From: Frankiales bacterium
Lineage (GTDB): Bacteria; Actinomycetota; Actinomycetes; Mycobacteriales; SCTD01
Assembly (NCBI GenBank): GCA_025465135.1
Contig: JAODNA010000074.1
Location: 1 to 39,835, forward strand
Reading direction: 5' to 3'
DNA length: 39,835 bases
Below are positions 21,264 through 27,505 of the stretch, one piece after another. Numbering within the stretch: the stretch's first letter is position 1; every line of letters starts with the position of its first letter. The notes under the pieces were generated by a model. The model did not search any database. It saw only the letters and a program-made list of their open reading frames with translations, and was not told the DNA's origin. The position numbers were made by a program, and so were the translations under genes.

Positions 21264-21650
21264 GTGTACGCGTTAGACGGGTCGCCGTTGGTGTTCTTCC
21301 ATGAACACGTGTCTTTCGGTGATCTGCTGCGCTCCAAGCGGCAGCAACAGGGGCTCACCCAAGCCGAGCTGGCACTTGCGCTCGGCGTGCAGCAACAGGC
21401 CGTCGGCCGCTGGGAGCTCGACAAGGACCTGCCGCGACGAGAGACGATCCGCCTCATCGCCCATCGATTGAGCATGTCGGGCTCGGAGATCGCGGTCGCC
21501 CTGGGCTTCGTCGACGAGCATGAGGAGGGGCCCTCGCAGGAGTTCGTCCCACTGCCCCCAGGCATCCACCTGACGCCGCTGCAGCGAGCGGCGATCGACT
21601 CCGTGCTGAACGCGTTCCTCGAGAGCGCCACGATGAGCAACGTCGGATGA
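21264..21650 (+). CDS. XRE-family immunity repressor
   Basis: The product is 128 aa if the GTG at 21264 is used; GTGs at 21234, 21291 and 21309 are also in frame. I choose 21264 because of the promoter spacing. The helix-turn-helix occupies residues ~18-80 (FGDLLRSKRQQQGLTQAELA, LGVQQQAVGRWELDKDLPRR). The C-terminal ~45 residues are not a LexA-like protease domain, so it is not a self-cleaving repressor. The last part (HLTPLQRAAIDSVLNAFLES) may form a dimerisation helix. It is alone on the plus strand against the Cro-like gene, as in a lambda-type switch. Confidence 0.8.
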   Translation: MYALDGSPLVFFHEHVSFGDLLRSKRQQQGLTQAELALALGVQQQAVGRWELDKDLPRRETIRLIAHRLSMSGSEIAVALGFVDEHEEGPSQEFVPLPPGIHLTPLQRAAIDSVLNAFLESATMSNVG

Positions 21651-21665
21651 GGGTGCTGACCGATC

Positions 21666-22145
21666 ATGGCTGACCGCAAGTCGTTCGCAGAGATCCGCGC
21701 GGAGCAGGAAGCGAAGCGAGAAGCCAAGCGGGAAGCCAAAGCGGCAACGCCGGACGCCCAGGCGAAGGCCGAGCAGGCCGAGACGAAGGTCGCAGACGCG
21801 CAGACCAAGATCCTCGCCGCACGTGAGGCGGCGCGTGCAGCTACCCCCGTCGGCCAAGCCGAGGCCGCGCACGCCAGAGGCCAAGGGTTCTTCGAGGTCC
21901 AGCTTGAGGTGGCGACCTCGCAGAGGGACGTGACCATCGCCGGCAGCACTGACAAGAGCCGTACCAGCTCTCACGCCGGCACGCTCTCCTCAATCGAGGC
22001 AGTCGGCTGGCGGCTGGAGCACGTCGGCTACGTGTTCCAGGTCACCGGCGAGTCCTCCCGGGACAAGTTCGTCGCGTCGGGTCAGCAGGTCGCTGTGAGC
22101 GGCAAGACAGTCGGGATCTACCTGTTCCGCCGGCTTGGCGCCTGA
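21666..22145 (+). CDS. Coiled-coil protein between repressor and integrase
   Basis: The product is 159 aa. Residues 1-60 are a charged helix rich in Ala, Glu and Lys with repeats (AKREAKREAKAATPDAQAKA). The C-terminal half (LSSIEAVGWRLEHVGYVFQV, TGESSRDKFVASGQQVAVSG, KTVGIYLFRR) matches a small conserved domain I recall from actinobacteria and their phages, with no assigned function. It is cotranscribed with the repressor, so it is probably made in lysogens. A superinfection or host-fitness role is possible but unproven. Confidence 0.7.
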   Translation: MADRKSFAEIRAEQEAKREAKREAKAATPDAQAKAEQAETKVADAQTKILAAREAARAATPVGQAEAAHARGQGFFEVQLEVATSQRDVTIAGSTDKSRTSSHAGTLSSIEAVGWRLEHVGYVFQVTGESSRDKFVASGQQVAVSGKTVGIYLFRRLGA

Positions 22146-22148
22146 CCC

Positions 22149-23381
22149 GTGGCCAGCATCCGACGCCTGCCTCGCGATGATGACGAGCGCCGGGCTCATG
22201 CCGAGGACCCCGACGTTCCTCTCACCGGCCGATGGCAGGTCCGGTACCGGGACGTCGACAACAAGCAGCGCGGTGCCTCCTTCGCCACGAAGGACGAGGC
22301 CAAGCAGTACCGCGCGAAGGTCGAGTCCCAGCTGTACGACGGGGACTGGGTGGATCCGGCGTTCGGTGAGGCGACCGTCGGTGCCTGGCTGAAGCTGTGG
22401 AGCGAGTCGCGGATCCTCGCCCGTACGACGGCGGCCGCTGAGGAGTCGCTGCTGAAGAACCACGTCGTGCCGGCGTTCGGCAAGGTCCCGCTGAACCGTG
22501 TGACGAAGCTGCGAGTGCAGACCTGGGTCGCGTCGATGGAGAGGCAGGGCCTGTCCCCCGCGACGGTGAGCAAGGTCTACCGGCTCCTGGCCACGGCCCT
22601 GGCGGACGCCGTCGAGGAAGGGCTGCTGCGCCAATCTCCGTGCCGCAACATCGACCTGCCGGCGGCGTCCATCGATGAACGCGTCTTCCTCACCACCGAG
22701 CAGGTCGGCGTGGTCGTAGCCGAGCTCCCCCGCCGCTACCGCGCGCTGGTGCTCTTGGCGTACTTCAGCGGCCTCCGCTGGTCGGAGCTCGCTGGCCTGC
22801 GCGTGAAGCGCCTCGACATGCTCGGCCGCAAGCTCGAGGTCGCCGAGGTTGCCCAGGAAGCCCGCGGCTTCATCACGTTCGGCCCGCCGAAGTCGAAGGC
22901 TTCCCGGCGCGTGGTGACCCTGGGCCAGGGCGTCGTCGACGAACTCGCCCTTCACCTGGCCATGTACCCGGCCGGCCGCGAGGACCTGGTGTTCACCGCG
23001 GCCCGGGGCGGTGCGATGTCCCGGACGATCTTCGCCCGACGGGTACTCCGTCCCGCCGTGACCGGCGCCATGGTCCGGCTCTGGGCTGTCGACCAGGGCC
23101 TGCCCGTCAGTGCGGCCGGGACGAAGATCGAGCCGGAGCTGCTCGAGGCATGGGAGCGCGCCGGCTCCCCCCACCTGATGCCGTGGCCGACGTTCCACTC
23201 GTTCCGGCACTCCCACGTCGCGGCGCTCATCGCCGACGGCAACCCGATGAAGGCCATCCAGGCCCGGATCGGCCACGGCTCGATCAAGGTCACGATGGAC
23301 ACGTACGGCCACCTCGAGGAGAGCGTCGACGAGGACCTGCTCGCAGCCCTGGACCGCCGCGCATCCAGCCTCGGCCTGTAG
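22149..23381 (+). CDS. int: Tyrosine integrase
   Basis: The product is 410 aa from a GTG at 22149, 3 bp after the previous stop. It catalyses attP x attB recombination. The N-terminal arm-binding domain (GRWQVRYRDVDNKQRGASFA, EAKQYRAKVESQ) is followed by a core-binding domain (~75-165) and the catalytic domain. Catalytic residues are R210 (FSGLRWSE), a Lys near 248-250, H350 and R353 (HSFRHS), H376 (RIGHGS), and nucleophile Y386 (DTYGHL). The length is normal for phage integrases. attP lies 165 bp downstream in a tRNA-Val 3' end. Confidence 0.95.
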   Translation: MASIRRLPRDDDERRAHAEDPDVPLTGRWQVRYRDVDNKQRGASFATKDEAKQYRAKVESQLYDGDWVDPAFGEATVGAWLKLWSESRILARTTAAAEESLLKNHVVPAFGKVPLNRVTKLRVQTWVASMERQGLSPATVSKVYRLLATALADAVEEGLLRQSPCRNIDLPAASIDERVFLTTEQVGVVVAELPRRYRALVLLAYFSGLRWSELAGLRVKRLDMLGRKLEVAEVAQEARGFITFGPPKSKASRRVVTLGQGVVDELALHLAMYPAGREDLVFTAARGGAMSRTIFARRVLRPAVTGAMVRLWAVDQGLPVSAAGTKIEPELLEAWERAGSPHLMPWPTFHSFRHSHVAALIADGNPMKAIQARIGHGSIKVTMDTYGHLEESVDEDLLAALDRRASSLGL

Positions 23382-23486
23382 ACCGTCCTCTTCCGTCCGG
23401 CAGCCTGACAGGGGCCTCGCGCGCGCGAGCCCGTCTACTGAACCAAGGTAGAGGTCACGGCCTCGGCGGTCGACACCGCGAGCCCG

Positions 23487-23506
23487 TGTGGATGACGATG
23501 TGGATG
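23487..23506 (+). repeat. Left arm-type repeats of attP
   Basis: Two direct copies of TGTGGATG start at 23487 and 23499, 12 bp apart. They lie about 40 bp left of the tRNA-like core. A similar pair lies to the right. Flanking paired repeats in one orientation are what arm-type integrase sites look like. Confidence 0.6.
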
Positions 23507-23546
23507 CTGCGCAGGTTGGCCGCTCTGACCTGGCCTTTTCCTCCGC

Positions 23547-23592
23547 CCTGACACGGAAGAGGTCACAGGTTCAAGTCCTGTATCGCCCACCA
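23547..23592 (+). other. attP core: 3' half of tRNA-Val(GAC)
   Basis: The segment carries an anticodon loop CTGACAC (anticodon GAC), the 3' side of the anticodon stem GGAAG, the variable region, a complete T-arm (ACAGG TTCAAGT CCTGT), the acceptor strand ATCGCCC, A73 and CCA. The 5' half of the tRNA is missing. Phage integrases commonly use tRNA 3' ends as core sites, restoring the tRNA after integration. The attB is predicted in a host tRNA-Val(GAC) gene. Confidence 0.88.
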
Positions 23593-23661
23593 AGCAAGAC
23601 CCGGTTCACGCTCAAGCGGTGTGCCGACAGAGGGTCTATCCCGGTCGGTGTGCCGAGGCCT

Positions 23662-23680
23662 CGTGGATGGAATGTGGATG
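23662..23680 (+). repeat. Right arm-type repeats of attP
   Basis: CGTGGATG at 23662-23669 and TGTGGATG at 23673-23680 are spaced 11 bp. They are about 70 bp right of the core and match the pair at 23487-23506. The second copy overlaps the start of the small plus-strand gene at 23672. Confidence 0.6.
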
Positions 23681-23866
23681 GCAGGCGGTCGCTGGGTCTG
23701 GATCGAGGAGCCGACTCCGGTCGATCCGAGGGCCCGTCGTAAGCGCTGGACGACGGCCGACGAGGACGCCTGGCAGGCTCGACAGGACGCCGGCGAGCCC
23801 GAGCCGGTGCCGGTGGATCCGCGCAGCCGCAGGAAGCGACTACCCGGCGATCCGGGGGCCGGCTAG
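23672..23866 (+). CDS. Possible small basic protein after attP
   Basis: The product is 64 aa from ATG 23672 (an earlier ATG at 23621 would add 17 residues in a region of low coding quality). The sequence has an internal repeat: EPTPVDPRARRKRWTT and EPVPVDPRSRRKRLPG, about 34 residues apart. It is Arg/Lys/Pro-rich and unlike any family I know. It overlaps the next minus-strand gene tail to tail by 27 bp. Its start overlaps an arm-type repeat. Confidence 0.4.
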   Translation: MWMAGGRWVWIEEPTPVDPRARRKRWTTADEDAWQARQDAGEPEPVPVDPRSRRKRLPGDPGAG

Positions 23867-24067
23867 CCGGTCGGCGGCGTCCGCGAGCTCGCGCTGGCCC
23901 GGGCCGGCGAGCCAGACGTGGACGGCTTCGGCCGCGACCTCGGCGGGCGTGGTGCCGCGGCCGCGGAGGTGGGCCAGGACGGCGAGCCGTTCGCGGTCCT
24001 CGTCCTCGAGCACCACGATCACCGGTCGCACTCTGGCGGCCACTGCGCGTCCTCTCGTCGCTTGCAT
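23840..24067 (-). CDS. Small ribbon-helix-helix-like regulator
   Basis: The product is 75 aa from ATG 24067, which is preceded by a GTAC-CGTC-GTAC-type element. The sequence shows a beta strand (VRPVIVVLEDEDRERLAVLA), then HLRGRGTTPAEVAAEAVHVW and a last helix. The strand-helix-helix order resembles small RHH/CopG-like DNA-binding proteins, but the match is not strong. An autoregulator or antitoxin-like role is possible; no toxin partner is clear. Confidence 0.5.
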   Translation of the reverse strand: MQATRGRAVAARVRPVIVVLEDEDRERLAVLAHLRGRGTTPAEVAAEAVHVWLAGPGQRELADAADRLAGPRIAG

Positions 24068-24115
24068 GTACGACGGTACGCAGGAACCCCCGACATTCCG
24101 GGGACCTTTTCCTGC

Positions 24116-24132
24116 ATTCGCGAATCGCGATT
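24116..24132. promoter_or_regulatory. Overlapping palindromes in an AT-richer gap
   Basis: Two perfect 10-bp palindromes, ATTCGCGAAT (24116-24125) and AATCGCGATT (24123-24132), overlap by three bases. They sit in a lower-GC stretch between the terminator at 24165 and the RHH-like gene start at 24067. This could be an operator or promoter region for that gene. Confidence 0.45.
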
Positions 24133-24164
24133 CCTTGAAAACGCCCGAGGGCAAATGCAAGAAA

Positions 24165-24201
24165 CGCCCCGGCGCTGCCTGGTGAAGGCAGCGCCGGGGC
24201 G
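24165..24201 (-). terminator. Intrinsic terminator of the recombinase-Lsr2 transcript
   Basis: There is a perfect 15-bp stem (24165-24179 with 24187-24201) and a 7-nt loop. On the minus strand the stem is followed by TTTCTTGCATTT, a clear U-tract. It ends the minus-strand transcript that carries the second recombinase and the Lsr2-like gene. Confidence 0.88.
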
Positions 24202-24225
24202 CGTGGTGTGAAGCAGGGTGTGAAG

Positions 24226-24429
24226 TCAGCGGGTCTCGAGCTGGTCGCGGCTGGGCATCCCACGCTCGTAGCGGCGATGCGGCGGGCGGCCCTTGTTGAA
24301 GGCCTCGACGATCGTGTTGGGGACGTTGCCCTGGGCGTTGACCTGCAGGCCGCGGCCCTGTGCCCAGGATCGGACGTCGGCCATGGTGGGCGGGGGCTTG
24401 GTGGCGGTGGTTGTCGTCATGTTGACCAT
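24226..24429 (-). CDS. Truncated Lsr2-type DNA-binding domain protein
   Basis: The product is 67 aa from ATG 24429 (ATG 24420 is an alternative). The part MADVRSWAQGRGLQVNAQGN then VPNTIVEAFNKG matches the C-terminal DNA-binding domain of Lsr2, the actinobacterial xenogeneic silencer. The N-terminal dimerisation domain of Lsr2 (about 50 residues) is absent. The minor-groove triplet RGR of Lsr2 is replaced by QGN. It may be a DNA-binding fragment that competes with host Lsr2, or one that has lost normal binding. It follows the second recombinase gene by 11 bp. Confidence 0.75.
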   Translation of the reverse strand: MVNMTTTTATKPPPTMADVRSWAQGRGLQVNAQGNVPNTIVEAFNKGRPPHRRYERGMPSRDQLETR

Positions 24430-24440
24430 GATGCCCCCGC

Positions 24441-25334
24441 TCAGGCGTCGAGGAACGTCTGCAGGGCGTAGGTGGCGTGGTTGTCGAGGCGCTTGCGGCC
24501 GCGGTTGTAGCGCTGCGTCGTACGCGGGTCGGCGTGGCCGGCGCCGTCCTGGACGACGTGCAGCGGGACGCCCGCCTCGAGCGCGAGAGTCACGAACGTG
24601 TGCCGCAGGCTGTGGGGGCTGATCGGCTTGATGATTCCTGCGGAATCGACCAGCTGCTTGATGAGGCGCCACGCGCCGTAGCGGTCCAGGCCGATGAGCA
24701 GCTCGTCGTCGACGCGGCCCAGGGCGGTGACGGCGGCCGCGGTCCGGGGGGCGAGCGGCACCCGGGCGCGCTTGCCGCCCTTGCGCAGGACCTCGAGCAG
24801 GTGGTGGCCGCGGTCGTCGCTCAGGTCGTGCGCGCGGGCCCGGCAGGCCTCGCTCACTCGCAGGCCGTTGAGGGCCAGGAGGCAGACGAGGGCGTGCGCC
24901 TCGCGGCTGTGGGTGTTGGAACCTGCCAACAGCTGGCGGAGCTCGGCCGCGTCGAGGCCGAAGCGGGTGCTCTCGTCGCTGACCTTGGGCCGGCGGACGT
25001 GCGCGACGGGGCTCTTGGGCAGGACGCCTTCGATGACGAGGTAGGCGTAGAAGCCGCCGATCGCCGAGAGCTTCTGCGCGATGGTCGCCGGCGCGCGGCC
25101 GGCCTGCTCAAGTTCCCGGGCGAAGACCTGAACGTGCGCGCGCAGGACATCGAGAACCTGAACGTCGTTGCTCGAGCACCAGGTGCCCCACTGCTTGAGC
25201 GTCGTCTCGTAGGACTCCCGCGTGCGGCCGCTGTAGCCGGCCAGGAACGCCTGCGCGTAGAAGCCCGGGCCAGGGCCGGTGGGCTGCGACTGGACTGCGA
25301 CTTCGGCGCGCCCGATGAGTTCGACCTCGTACAT
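24441..25334 (-). CDS. Second tyrosine recombinase (Xer-like)
   Basis: The product is 297 aa. The N-terminal SAM-like core-binding domain spans residues ~25-105 (RESYETTLKQWGTWCSSNDV, APATIAQKLSAIGGFYAYLV). Catalytic residues are all visible: R159 (GLRVSEA), K188 or K185 (RKGGKRARVP), H241 and R244 (HSLRHT), H267 (GAGHADPRTT) and Y276 (TQRYNRG). The length of about 300 and lack of an arm-binding domain fit XerC/D-like or plasmid resolution enzymes, not a classic phage integrase. The gene lies between the Lsr2-like gene and two divergent small genes. Its target site is unknown. Confidence 0.93.
   Translation of the reverse strand: MYEVELIGRAEVAVQSQPTGPGPGFYAQAFLAGYSGRTRESYETTLKQWGTWCSSNDVQVLDVLRAHVQVFARELEQAGRAPATIAQKLSAIGGFYAYLVIEGVLPKSPVAHVRRPKVSDESTRFGLDAAELRQLLAGSNTHSREAHALVCLLALNGLRVSEACRARAHDLSDDRGHHLLEVLRKGGKRARVPLAPRTAAAVTALGRVDDELLIGLDRYGAWRLIKQLVDSAGIIKPISPHSLRHTFVTLALEAGVPLHVVQDGAGHADPRTTQRYNRGRKRLDNHATYALQTFLDA
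24632..24648. repeat. Dispersed palindrome, copy 2, inside recombinase 2
   Basis: The sequence TGATTCCTGCGGAATCG carries GATTCC-TGC-GGAATC. It is the reverse complement of the core at 9565-9581. It lies inside the second recombinase gene (codons for DSAGI). Confidence 0.75.
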
Positions 25335-25360
25335 GGCGGATCCGATCTACCGTGGCGGGC

Positions 25361-25615
25361 ATGAAGACATTCGAGGTGCAGCTGGCCGGCCCCACGACCA
25401 CGTTCCAGACGATCGAGGCCGCCTACTTCATGGACAGCCAGGGCGACATGCAGCGCGACGGCAGCGGGCGCTGGGTCGACTTCATCGGTGAGGCGGACGG
25501 CCCGCGGTCGACCGGTCCGGTGCTGGCGCGGTTCAACGCCGAGCTGGTGGTGGCCATCAAGCGCGTCGAGGCGCCAGCGCCGGCCGCGAGCACGATCGCT
25601 GGGGCCGGCGGCTGA
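25361..25615 (+). CDS. Small plus-strand hypothetical protein
   Basis: The product is 84 aa from ATG 25361 (a GTG at 25352 is in frame). It starts 26 bp from the divergent recombinase start. It is beta-rich (KTFEVQLAGPTTTFQTIEAA then YFMDSQGDMQRDGSGRWVDF) with a C-terminal Ala/Pro-rich tail. It overlaps the next gene's start (TGATG). It is one of few plus-strand genes, which suggests a moron-like unit with its own promoter in the short gap. Confidence 0.55.
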   Translation: MKTFEVQLAGPTTTFQTIEAAYFMDSQGDMQRDGSGRWVDFIGEADGPRSTGPVLARFNAELVVAIKRVEAPAPAASTIAGAGG

Positions 25616-25815
25616 TGGCGCTCGAGGACTGGCGCGGGTCGTGGCGAGGACCTGACGGCGCCTTCCTCTGCTGCCACCCGGACGGCTGCAGCGAACCGGT
25701 CGTGCTGCAGGTCGCGATCCCGCTCGTGGGCGGTGCGCCGGGCGAGACCCGGCCGGTGATGACGTGCGAGATGCATCAGGCCGTCTTCGAGCAGCTGCTC
25801 GTTGCCACGGGCTAG
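25615..25815 (+). CDS. Small plus-strand Cys-containing protein
   Basis: The product is 66 aa and begins at ATG 25615, in a TGATG overlap. It contains GAFLCCHPDGCSEPVVLQVA and later VMTCEMHQAVFEQLLVATG. The cysteines and histidines (CCHPDGC, CEMH) could form one zinc site. The last gene before the late terminator on this strand; cotranscribed with the 84-aa gene. No family is recognised. Confidence 0.6.
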   Translation: MALEDWRGSWRGPDGAFLCCHPDGCSEPVVLQVAIPLVGGAPGETRPVMTCEMHQAVFEQLLVATG

Positions 25816-25842
25816 GACGTAGGTCCTAGGAACGACGAAAGG

Positions 25843-25880
25843 GCGGGGATCCGCGCGAGGGGACGCGCGCGGATCCCCGC
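25843..25880 (-). terminator. Main late terminator
   Basis: There is a perfect 15-bp stem (25843-25857 with 25866-25880) with an 8-nt loop. On the minus strand it is followed by CCTTTCGTCGTTCC. It lies 32 bp after the stop of the last late gene. It may also slow plus-strand transcription from the genes at 25361-25815. Confidence 0.88.
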
Positions 25881-25912
25881 ACCGAATGCCGGTTAGGTGC
25901 CGGCAGTCGGGG

Positions 25913-26236
25913 TCAGGCAGCCAGGTCCGTCGGTGGGACGTCGTCGACGGGGGCGGTCGCGACGTCAGGCAGGACCTCGGAGGTGTCGACCGCCGGTACC
26001 TCAGTACCGGTGGGTACCGGTACTTCAACTGGTCCAGCAACCGGTACGTCGGCCGGCTTGGCGGTGACGGCGTGCACGCCGATGACGGCGCAGAGCGCCA
26101 CGGCGAGCTGGACGTAGTGCACGTCGGCCTTGGGGACCAGGTCCTGGGCCAGGAGGTCGGCTCCGATCGCGCCGAGGACGACCAGGGCGTGCCGGGTCGC
26201 GCTGATGATCGCGGTGAGCTTGGCGATGACGGTCAC
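25913..26236 (-). CDS. Holin-like membrane protein
   Basis: The product is 107 aa from a GTG at 26236 that overlaps the endolysin stop. Two hydrophobic segments are visible (AIISATRHALVVLGAIGADL, YVQLAVALCAVIGVHAVTA), separated by a short polar turn. The last 40 residues are a Pro/Val-rich soluble tail (ADVPVAGPVEVPVPTGTEVP). Two segments and position directly after the endolysin fit a class II holin-like protein; confirmation is needed. It is the last gene of the late operon. Confidence 0.65.
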   Translation of the reverse strand: MTVIAKLTAIISATRHALVVLGAIGADLLAQDLVPKADVHYVQLAVALCAVIGVHAVTAKPADVPVAGPVEVPVPTGTEVPAVDTSEVLPDVATAPVDDVPPTDLAA

Positions 26237-27063
26237 GTGGTGACCTTGGGCAGCTTGGACAGCGGGTGGTCGGCGCCGAGCACGTGCACGTCGGAGACGC
26301 GCAGGGCCCGGGCCCTCCACGCCGTCGCGGAGACGTAGTAGAGCTTGGAGCCACACACCTCCCACACGGCGCTGCCGCCCTTGAACTGGACGAGCATCCG
26401 TTCCTCCTTCAGGTTGGCGGTCGGCGTCGCCGGCGCGGATGCCGGCTTCGCGGGGGCCGCGGGCTTGGCGGCCGGCTTGCTGGCGGCCGCCGGAGCGCTG
26501 CGGCCCTGGAGCCAGTCGACGGTGGCGCGCAGCTGGTCGAGCGAGCCGTGGAAGACGGACTCGTCGTGCGGGCCGGAGACTCCGGCACTCTTGTCCTTGT
26601 CGGTGTTCTGCCAGAGCAGGTGCGGGCCGCGGGGCTCGGAGGCCCGGTAGGCCGCGACCCAGCGGGTGCGGTGCACGCCGGCCAGGTGCGCGCCGAAGAA
26701 GGACTCGCCGCTGTAGACGCCGGCCTTGCCACCGCAGTGGGCGTCGACCTCGCGGCACCAGGCCTCGGCGCGGGCGCTCTGGTCGCCGGTGCCTTCCTCG
26801 AGGTCGCACCAGACCATCTCGCCCGGCTGCAGCTTGCCGATGAGCTGCGCGGCCTCGCGGCCCTGCTCGGCCGCGTCCCGGTTCGCCACGACATAGCCGT
26901 AGGCCATGCGCACGCGGCTGGTCCGCCGGGCCTGGGCCCAGCGCTGGGCGAACGAACGGTCGGCACGGTGACCGTTGTGGGCGCGCAGGATCACCGCCGG
27001 CAGCTTGCGGGTGTCGACGGTCTGCTGGTACTCGCTGGTGTCGGGGATGTGGACGTCGGTCAT
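26233..27063 (-). CDS. Endolysin, GH25 lysozyme-like
   Basis: The product is 276 aa from ATG 27063. The N-terminal ~190 residues fit a GH25 muramidase fold: IPDTSEYQ (D8), VILRAHNGHRADRSFAQRWA, AYGYVVAN, VWCDLEEG (acidic residues near 87-89), AGVYSGESFF, WVAAYRASEP and LWQNTDKD. A Pro/Ala/Lys linker (~190-217) leads to a C-terminal ~55-residue domain (VQFKGGSAVWEVCGSKLYYV) that could bind the cell wall. GH25 enzymes cut the MurNAc-GlcNAc bond of peptidoglycan. It sits in the lysis cassette with two membrane proteins. Confidence 0.85.
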   Translation of the reverse strand: MTDVHIPDTSEYQQTVDTRKLPAVILRAHNGHRADRSFAQRWAQARRTSRVRMAYGYVVANRDAAEQGREAAQLIGKLQPGEMVWCDLEEGTGDQSARAEAWCREVDAHCGGKAGVYSGESFFGAHLAGVHRTRWVAAYRASEPRGPHLLWQNTDKDKSAGVSGPHDESVFHGSLDQLRATVDWLQGRSAPAAASKPAAKPAAPAKPASAPATPTANLKEERMLVQFKGGSAVWEVCGSKLYYVSATAWRARALRVSDVHVLGADHPLSKLPKVTT

Positions 27064-27076
27064 GCGGATCCTCTGG

Positions 27077-27505
27077 CTAGCGGAGCGGCAGGGTGTAGTC
27101 GCGCTCGAGCGGGTCGGCGGGGGGCGTGGGTGCGGTGACCTGCAGGTGGCCGAACAGGAACCCGACCTGGTGCTGCAGGTTGCGGACGGCGTGCCGGGTG
27201 GAGCGTCGGTCCGCTTCACCGACGGCCTCGAGCGCGCCGACGCGCTCACGGGCCTCGTTGTGTTCGCGGGTGAGGTCTCGGACGGTGGTGTTCACGTCGC
27301 CCAGGGACCGGTTGACCTCAGCGAAGCGCTTGGCCAGCGACGGCTGCTCTTCGGTGCCGTCCCCGAGGACGGCGTCGCTGATCTTCTCGAGGGCCGTGGC
27401 GGCCTTGAGGGTCCTGGCCCAGGCCTTGGTAATGATGATGCCGATGAAGGTCAGCACGGAGGCGACGGCGGCGAGGACCTGCCAGTCGAAGCTGACCCGG
27501 GTCAC
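27077..27505 (-). CDS. Membrane protein with coiled coil, possible holin or DUF2746-like
   Basis: The product is 142 aa from a GTG at 27505 (GTGA overlap). One N-terminal membrane helix (LAAVASVLTFIGIIITKAW) is followed by a long charged coiled coil (residues ~35-115: LKAATALEKISDAVLGDGTE, RSLGDVNTTVRDLTREHNEA). The shape resembles the DUF2746-type proteins next to endolysins in mycobacteriophages, which act as holins or holin regulators. It lies just upstream of the endolysin in the transcript. Confidence 0.65.
   Translation of the reverse strand: MTRVSFDWQVLAAVASVLTFIGIIITKAWARTLKAATALEKISDAVLGDGTEEQPSLAKRFAEVNRSLGDVNTTVRDLTREHNEARERVGALEAVGEADRRSTRHAVRNLQHQVGFLFGHLQVTAPTPPADPLERDYTLPLR

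Noticed and set aside
23416-23429. CTCGCGCGCGCGAG after the integrase as terminator
   Set aside because: The 14-bp palindrome has no loop-friendly centre and no U-tract; support is too weak to call a terminator.
23547-23592. A functional tRNA gene at attP
   Set aside because: Only the 3' half is present; the 5' acceptor strand, D-arm and 5' anticodon stem are missing. It is an attachment site.
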